Positions 43,337-51,900 of a DNA stretch of 64,000 nt are shown here, one piece after another. Positions within the stretch are counted from its first letter, which is position 1. Each line of letters begins with the position of its first letter. This DNA is from Hormiphora californensis (taxonomy: Eukaryota > Ctenophora > Tentaculata > Cydippida > Pleurobrachiidae): assembly GCA_020137815.1 (NCBI GenBank), contig CM035356.1, positions 4,751,789 to 4,815,788 on the forward strand. Reading direction: 5' to 3'. Below the pieces are notes generated by a model. That model saw only the letters and a program-made list of their open reading frames with translations, had not been told where the DNA came from and made no database searches. Position numbers and translations under genes: made by a program.

Positions 43337-43445
43337 TATAAAACCTTTCTTTGAATTTGCGTAATAAACAGGACCTGCTTAGCAGGTGCAGTTAGCCCAT
43401 TTACGCTCCGCATAAAGCATTAATAAAAGCTGCATTATTCCCACT

Positions 43446-43531
<86 letters not shown>

Positions 43532-45919
43532 CCTCTGTGTGTGTGGAAACAGCTTGGAGAGTTCCTCCGGGACCACTATTTTCCTTTTCTTATATACCAC
43601 CTCTCTTCTAGGCACGAGAACGCTATCCACAAGGCTTGTGAGAGTGGTAAGATAAGAGCGGGAAGGGACTACTGGAAACTAGTACTGTTGAAATGGAACA
43701 AGGAACATTTTGATGATCTTGTTAACCAGTTTGTGCAGTTCGATGCGATGGGAAACAGTTACATTCAACTACCAACTTTTGTGGGAATTCTACGGAAAAT
43801 GAGTAAGTTTAAATATACTGCAGTCGGATCAGAGAGTGCACAGAGTTCAGAGCTCTGAACTCAGTGGACTCTGCAGAGTTTCATAAATAATAGAGGTGGG
43901 AACTGCCTCCAGCTGGGGAGTCAAAACAAAGGCCGATGTGCCTGTTATTATAATAGTGCAGTATCCTAACTGTCCCGAAGCTGTAAACTTTTATTTTATT
44001 CTTACTACAAGTTTCACCCCTTTACCCTAGGTGCCCCTGCATCCTGTGCTGTGTGTACAGTCACTGTACACGGCTCCCGGACTCCTGACCGACTGGACGC
44101 ATGACCGAATGAAATTCAATCCCCCTTATCTCTTAACCCTAACCCCTAACCACACCCCTAACCCTAACCCTAACCCTAACCACACCCTAACCCTAACCCC
44201 ACCCTAACCCTAACCATTAACCTAAAACGTAGCCCTAAAACTTGGTCGGTCATGTGTCCAGTCGGTCAGGAGTCCGGACACCACTGTACACACACACACC
44301 CTATTCGTTTTTCAGGTGCCCCAGTATCAGATAGACAGCTAGCAGATATACTACAAGCGTGCAATGGGATGGAGAATGTGAATTATAGTGAATATCTGAT
44401 GGGCAAATTGTTCATCAAACTCCCATCTTATGATAGCTTTGCTAGAGGGAAAAAGGTAAAGATCAGCATTGCTCCATCAACTATTATAGCTTTCCCTGCC
44501 GCTTGTGTGAGACCATGTTTGAACAAAGCAGTTTCCCTCCTATTGGGGAGTTATCAAATATCACCACGATGTATTGTTCATTATGTTGGTTATTGTGTTA
44601 GTAAAACACCATTATATCCTCAGAAAAAGAAAAAGAAAGGTGGCCGACGGGGTAAAGGGGTAAGTTCAAATTTGTATTGTTCATACAGCACAAGTTCAAA
44701 TAATAAAATGTAAAGTGAAGAAAGTGTATTAGTTGCACAAGAATGCAGAGAAACCTGCTTCCTCCATGCGATTCGTTGTCCGAATGAAGGTTTAATTCTC
44801 CACCTGAGAATTAACTAATAGAGATCATTGAATCTAAACATTTAACATGAAATTAATATTTAATTAATTAATTAATTTAACATGCAGGGTAAAAAGAAGA
44901 AGATACCGCTTCATATAATGGTGGAGAAATCACGAATAACACCATTCGCTCGACCGGAGGACGTTATCGAAAAAATGGAGGTAAATCAAAAGAAATCAAT
45001 CAAAACTAAATAATATATGTAATAAAATAAGGGGGCAGATGGAGGAAGGAAATAAATATTCTTCCTTGAAGCCGGTATAATGCTTAACTATTAGCTACCC
45101 ACCAAGAAAAGTGTTTTCCCGGCCTGTAACAAATTACAGGGAAATCGAGAAATTGTAACTTCTCTCAAACCAGATAACTGTGCACTATGTAACTATGTTA
45201 CTAGGTTACTAGTACAATTAGTGCTTAGCTTGGTGAGTTGACTGGAGGAAGTAGTTTTTTATCCAACTGTGCAACTCTTCTCTCAAGTATCTTAAATCGG
45301 CGTACATGGTAATCTTGGTCATTTTGGTCCTGTCTCCTTCCTAACCCAATTGTCGTCATGAAGTCTTGCCTTGTTCGACCCTCTCTCTTCTCACAACGGA
45401 GAATTAGAACACAACATCATAAAAACCCCTTATCAAGGATTTACAGATCAGGGCCATACATTTGCCTTGTTCGACCAAGATCACTTATCTCTTACGATTC
45501 AGGCCTCCAGTTAGTGATCACATATCTCTGCACCATGCACGCTCTCTTTCCCCTCTTGGCCTATAATATCACTTACCTCTGGCCTCTGCACGCTCTTCCT
45601 CGGTATTTACACAAACCTGATGGAGCAATGCATGCTAGTCTTTAATTGTTGGCCCATTTTAAAAGTCATCAATTCGCTCTGATCTGACTCTTCTCTCTCC
45701 CTCTTTCTCTTCCTCTCTCTATCCCTCTCTATCCCTCTCTCTCCCTCTCTCCCTCTCTCTCTCCCTCTCTCTAGTATCTCTCTTATTCCTGTCTAGTCTG
45801 GCAGACGTGCCGGTCAGACTCCGTCTTGCTGTTCGAATGGAGGTGTGTTGTGTTTGACTCGTTGTGTTTCTCTTTACATGCATCCATCAGTGAATTAAAT
45901 CTCTCTCTCTCTCACTCAC

Positions 45920-45991
<72 letters not shown>

Positions 45992-48900
45992 TCTCTCTCA
46001 CTTCATATTTCCCTTGTCACACGCATGGAGACGCATCTATATATGTAAAGTCAGAGCGCCTTCCCACACCTTAGATTAACTAAGAGAAATGCTCGTGCAG
46101 CCGTGCTGGGAAATTCTGAGATAACTGTTTATTAATAATTATAGGGGTGGGAAGGGTAAAAACTCAGGGTTTCTTGCTCCTATTTGAAACAGTTAAGACA
46201 AATCAGAGTAACAAATCCGTTGTAATGACTAAGGAGAACCATCAACAAATATCGGATACAATTGTTTAGGTAGAAACTAGGGTGGAACTAGGGGGGAACT
46301 AGGTAGGAACTATAGCACATATCATGTATAGGATGTGTTAATAACCCGATTATTTTTCAGCATTTTACCGACTCTGCCCGTTTTCCCCGAGATTCGCCCC
46401 CAAAAACCTTTATAGAGGACGATAGCTGCTGGTATCTAAATCCTCCCAGTAAGTAATCAAGTGAGAGGGGGGAGAGAGAGTGAGATATTGGTGACGCGGT
46501 CACCCCCCCACTAGGGCCGCGCGAAGCGCGGCAACGAAGCTCGCGAATGTCATCACCAAAGTGAGATAGAGAGTGAGTTTGAGCGTTAGAGACAATTTAG
46601 GAAGCGATCAGTAATCAGTAATCAGAGTTATAGTGTTCGTTCCAATTCTTGGAGATCAAAATGTTAGAATGTAACTCAAGGTATCCATGGTAACTAACGT
46701 ATCGGGTTACCAAACACTCTCCTCTCCCCCTACCTCCCTCTGGCCTCTTCTCTCTAATGTCTAACCATCATTCTCTCTTCCTTTTTAGCGACAACCTACA
46801 TCCGAATACACAAGGCTGCCCAGCTTGGTGACCTCAAAACTATCGAAGCCGCATGTGAGGATGAGGCTGATCTCAACCAAACTGACAGATTTAGTAAAAC
46901 TCCGCTAATGGTCGCGGCCGCAAATGGACGTCCTCAGATAGTCGCAGTGCTGCTGAAACAAGAGTACGTAGGGCGCGATGACTTCTCTCAATACAGTTCT
47001 CAAATGTCATACCGCGCTCGCAGGCTCGTTAGAGTGCGCGGCGCTGACAAGCGCTTCAAATTCATTCATTACTTCTGCAGTTGCAGCAGTCATTGCAATG
47101 CGACGAAGGCATTTGTCTAACATAATACCGATCAATCTTCAATACTATCCCCTACTAATGTTCATTCAAGCCAAATAATTAATCCCCCCTGTTAGGGTTG
47201 ATATTGAGGTTCAGGACAACTTTCGGTGGACAGCTCTGCATCATGCCTGTCACGCTGCACAACCCGATATCGTCTCAATGTTACTAACCCATGGAGCAGA
47301 GATAGATAAGCAGGCACTTAGTGGAGGTAGGGACAACTATTATAATAATACCAGTTGAACCCCTATTTACCGGGATACTCGGGGAAAGGGGTTTGCCCGG
47401 TAAATCGGGGTCTGACTGTTCTACTAAAATGTAATTGAGTTACTATTGGTCACTAATTAGTTATTTAATTACCCCCTCACCCAGGAACGCCTCTGATGCG
47501 GGCGGTGGAAAGTGGGTGCGTGTCGACCGTTTCAATGCTACTGGAGAGAGGAGCGAAGGTTAACCTGAAAACTAAGCACGAGAAGACGGCTCTTGATATC
47601 GCATACGAGTGGGGAAATTCAGATATTATTGATCTCATCACTGCCACAATTGCCGGTAAGTTAATCAAGTCTTTAAATAATTTCCTGACATGTGGAACGC
47701 GTTCGGAAAATAGAATAATGAAAGCAGTGTAGTGAATATATTAGATAAATGTTCGCAAAAGGCAAGCTTCCCCTCGTCCGACCCGAAGTTGGAATCATAT
47801 GGGTTTGTCGAACCGGCAAGTTGCTAACATATTTCAAATCTTCACTACTTCTCAAATGATCTAATCCCATTAAGTTAATGCTCTTATTTAGGTGCCGGCA
47901 GGCACCTCCGACCCGAAGAAAACAGAAAAAACGAAGAAAAAATTTTTTTTGCCCCTGCACCAAATCCAAAAAGCCGGCCCTATTTAGGTGCCGGCAGGCA
48001 CCTCCGACCCGAAGAAAACAGAAAAAACGAAGAAAAAAAATTTTTGCCCCTGCACCAAATCCAAAAAGCCGGCCCTATATATACAAACGTAGGTCTTTTT
48101 TTCGGGGGGGGGGGGGCAAATTTCAGGCAGCGATTGTGGCCACATTTTTTGAGATATCGACCTGAAATTTTGTAGGCGTGTTCTAGTAGTATAACTACGT
48201 GTCATAACGTGGCCGGATTTTTGATTTTTTGCCTAATTAATTAATTATAGGTAATTAAAAAGTAGCCCCTGCACCGTGCCCCTGAGCATGGGGTGTTCTG
48301 TCCCCTGGGCATTGCCCCTGAGCCGAAATTATCTCCCGATCTGCTTGAAATATCGACTTGAAACTTTGTAGGAATGCTCTTCAAGCATAAAAAATGATCT
48401 ACAAAAAGTTAGAATAGTCAAAATTAAGTAATCAATGAGTTATAGGCATGCAAAAATGGACATTTCTGGTGCCCCTGAATTTTGCCCCCGAGCATTTGAA
48501 AAAACTGCCCCTGGGCAATTTTAAAATTCAAATTGTGGCCACACTGTTTGACATATCGATCTAAAACTTTGTAGGCATGTTCTAGTGGTATAACTAAGAG
48601 TCACCACGGAGCCTGATTTTTGATTTTTTACTTAATTAATTAATTATAAGCAATTAAAATTTTAAAATTGCCCCCGCACTAACAAAAGTGGCCCAGGGGC
48701 ACCTGAGTCGCAATTATCTCCCGATCTGCTTGAAATATCGACTTGAAACTTTGTAGGAATGCTCTTCAAGCATATAGAAAGGTCTACAAAAGGTATGAAT
48801 ATTCAAAATTAAGTAATCAATGAGTTATAAGCAATTAAAAAATGGACATTTTTATGGTGCCCCTGAGCATTGCCCCTGAGCATTTGAAAATATTTTCCGT

Positions 48901-51900
48901 TCTGCTATAAATATCGACTTGAAACTTTGTAGGAATGCTCTTCAAGCATATAGAAAGGTCTACAAAAAGTGGGAATATTCAAAATTAACTATCCAATTAA
49001 TTATAAGCAATTAAAAAAATGTGCAGTGGCAGTGCAGGAGCAAAAAAAATAAAGCATATATATGGCGGGAAAATATTTTGGCGGGAAACCGAAAAAGCCC
49101 AATAAGCCAAGAACGGGGTGGGGCCAAGGTCTGGCCTACTAGCTTTTGATCACCTCATCGAGCCCGATCGAACGCGACCAATGTCTTGGTGACATAGACA
49201 CCGTGCGCGACCAAGATTGAGCTCACACACAGGTGTCTGCTCCGCCTCAAAAAGGGTCGTTTCTTTCAAGGGATGTTGCACGCGATCCACTGGACCGATT
49301 TGCATCCGGTTTGTCGCAAAAGACTACAAATGATCCTAATATACTGGAAAATACCCGAGAAGTTTGTCTGTTAACAGGAAGTGGGTCAAAATTGACACTG
49401 AAGTCAAACCTATAATCTGGCTTCCGAGAGTTTCTGCACTACGCCCATGCAATTTAGAAGATATTGGGAGATATGTTGATGCAATTAGCATCAGCTATTA
49501 ATGCCGGGTATTTTCCAGTACTCACAAGAGTTCAACTTATCTTCTGATACCCTCAGATTCATTCTACACCGTCTGGGAGTGGTGCAAAAAGGCTCGGAAG
49601 CCAGATTATAGATTTGACTTCAGTGTCAATTTTGACCCACTTCCTGTTGACAGACAAACTTCTCGGGTATTTTCCAGTAAACTAGGACCAATTTGTAGTC
49701 TTTTGCGACAAACCGGATGCAAATCGGTCCAGTGGATCACGTGCAATTTGGCTTGAAAGACACGACCCTTTTTTAGGGGGCGGAGCGGACACCTATGTGC
49801 GAGCTCGATCTCGGTCGCTGCGCGACCTCGATCTTGCACGCACTAGGTGTCAATGTCACCAAACCAATGTCGACCTCCCACGACGACCTAAACCCCTAAT
49901 CCCACGTGGTGCCAGCCAACCGCCAGCCAAACGGAAAAATCTAGTGATCCTCTATCAGCTGGTATCAAAATCTAAGCTCTAAGTGACCAGGAACTGGCAT
50001 TATTAGTGCTAATTGGCGATAACGTCATAAATCACATAATTACGACTAATTAGTGAACCGGGGGTGGTAGAGACCTGTGGGATGGTACTTTGGACTTTTT
50101 ATAGAGTCCCTAATCATATCAGAAAGTCAAATTTAAAATTCCAGACCCAACTTCCCACAACCGACCCTACTATAATAAACAGGCCGCCGCGCATCAAAAA
50201 ATATTTTAACAGCCTGAAGGTTGCTGTTTCGACGAATCTCCCAACTTCGGGTCGGACGAGGGGAAGCTTGCCTTTTGCGATCATAGTAAGAAAGGACTAT
50301 TTTACAACGAATTCCCTGGTTACTATGGTAACCAACCCCGTTGTCATGGTAAATTAATCGAACTCTATCGAGTCTATCGCCAGCAACTGTATGAAACTTT
50401 CACAAAGGCTCAAAGTTTGAGCTCGTAGTTATCCTACTAGAACATACATACACAGTTTCATTTCGAAAAAACAAACGGTTTGGCCACAGTTTGAATATCA
50501 AAGTTGCAAAAAATGTGCAGGGGCAAACAAAATTGTGCAGGGGCAAAATTTTAATTGCTTATAATTAATTGGATAATTAATTTCGACTATTCCCACTTTT
50601 TGTCGATCTTTCTATATGCATGAACTACATTACTACAAAATGTTAGGTCGTTATTTATAGCAGAACAGAAAATATACCATTTTTAGTTGCCTTGTTCAGG
50701 AAATGTGCAGGGGGTCGAAATCAGCGGTGCAGGGGAAAGATGGTGCAGGGGCAAAATTTTAATTACTTATAATTAATTAGTTAAATTAAAAATAAGAAAT
50801 CCAGCCTTTTTATGACTCGTAGTTATACTACTAGAACATGCATACAAAGCTTCATTTCGAAAAAACAAACAGTTTGGCCACAGTTTGAATATCAAAATTG
50901 CAAAAAATGTGCAGGGGTATTTGCCCCTGTACATTTTCAAAAAAAGTGCAGGGGGCCCTAAAAAAGTCAATTTTTGCATGCCTATAACTAATTAATTAAT
51001 TAATTTTCAATACTCCCACTTTTCGAATATCATTTTTTATGATTGAAGAACATTCCTACAAAGTTTCAAGTCGATATTTCAAGCAGAACGGAAGATAAAC
51101 CGTGTGCAGGGGCACGCGTGCAGGGGCAAAAAATCGAAATGTACAGGGGCAATGTGCAGGGGCAAATTTTGATAGCTTATAATTAATTAATTAATTAAAA
51201 AATCAAAAATCCGGCCACGTTATGACACGTAGTTATACTACTAGAACATGGATTTTTGGATTTGGTGCAGGGGCAAAAATTTTTTTTTCCGTTTTTTCTG
51301 TTTTCTTCGGGTCGGAGGTGCCTGCCGGCACCTAAATAAGTACTGTATAGAGAGGCCGGTTTGCCAGGCACTGACTGTACATGATCTCCAATCGCCGAGT
51401 CAAAACCTCCCTCTTAGGACACACCCTAGTGTTCGGCCTGACAAAAGGCTGTCCCCAAGGAGGAATTCTATCGCCATTCCTCTGGAATCTGGTGATGGAC
51501 GACCTCCTCAGCCTAAAGAAAGACAAAATTCCTGGTGATCTCCAAGGGTTCGCAGATGACCTCTGCCTTCTAGCCGCAACAATATCGCCTCCAACGAAAG
51601 GCAATGCGGCTGCAGACATCTACCCCCTCAGAGAAGCAACCCAGAAAAGCCTATCCACCATTAGCAAGTGGTGCAAATCAGTGGGACTCAAGCTCAGCGC
51701 TCTCAAATCCCACACAGTTATATTCACCCACCGTCACAACATAAAACTCAGAGAACCCATCAAGGTAATGGGTCACGAGATCAAAGCAACCAACCACACC
51801 AAATTCCTGGGTGTCACATTGGACTCCAAGCTAAATTGGTCGAAACATATTGATACCCAAATAAAGAAATGTAAGCAAGTCCTATTCCAGTGCAGGAGAG

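Noticed and set aside
44126-44225. Chromosome end
   Set aside because: The telomere-like tract is short, degenerate and lies in the middle of an ANKEF1 intron with exons on both sides.
49233-49982. Short open frames on both strands of the foldback element
   Set aside because: They are mirror images caused by the inverted arms.
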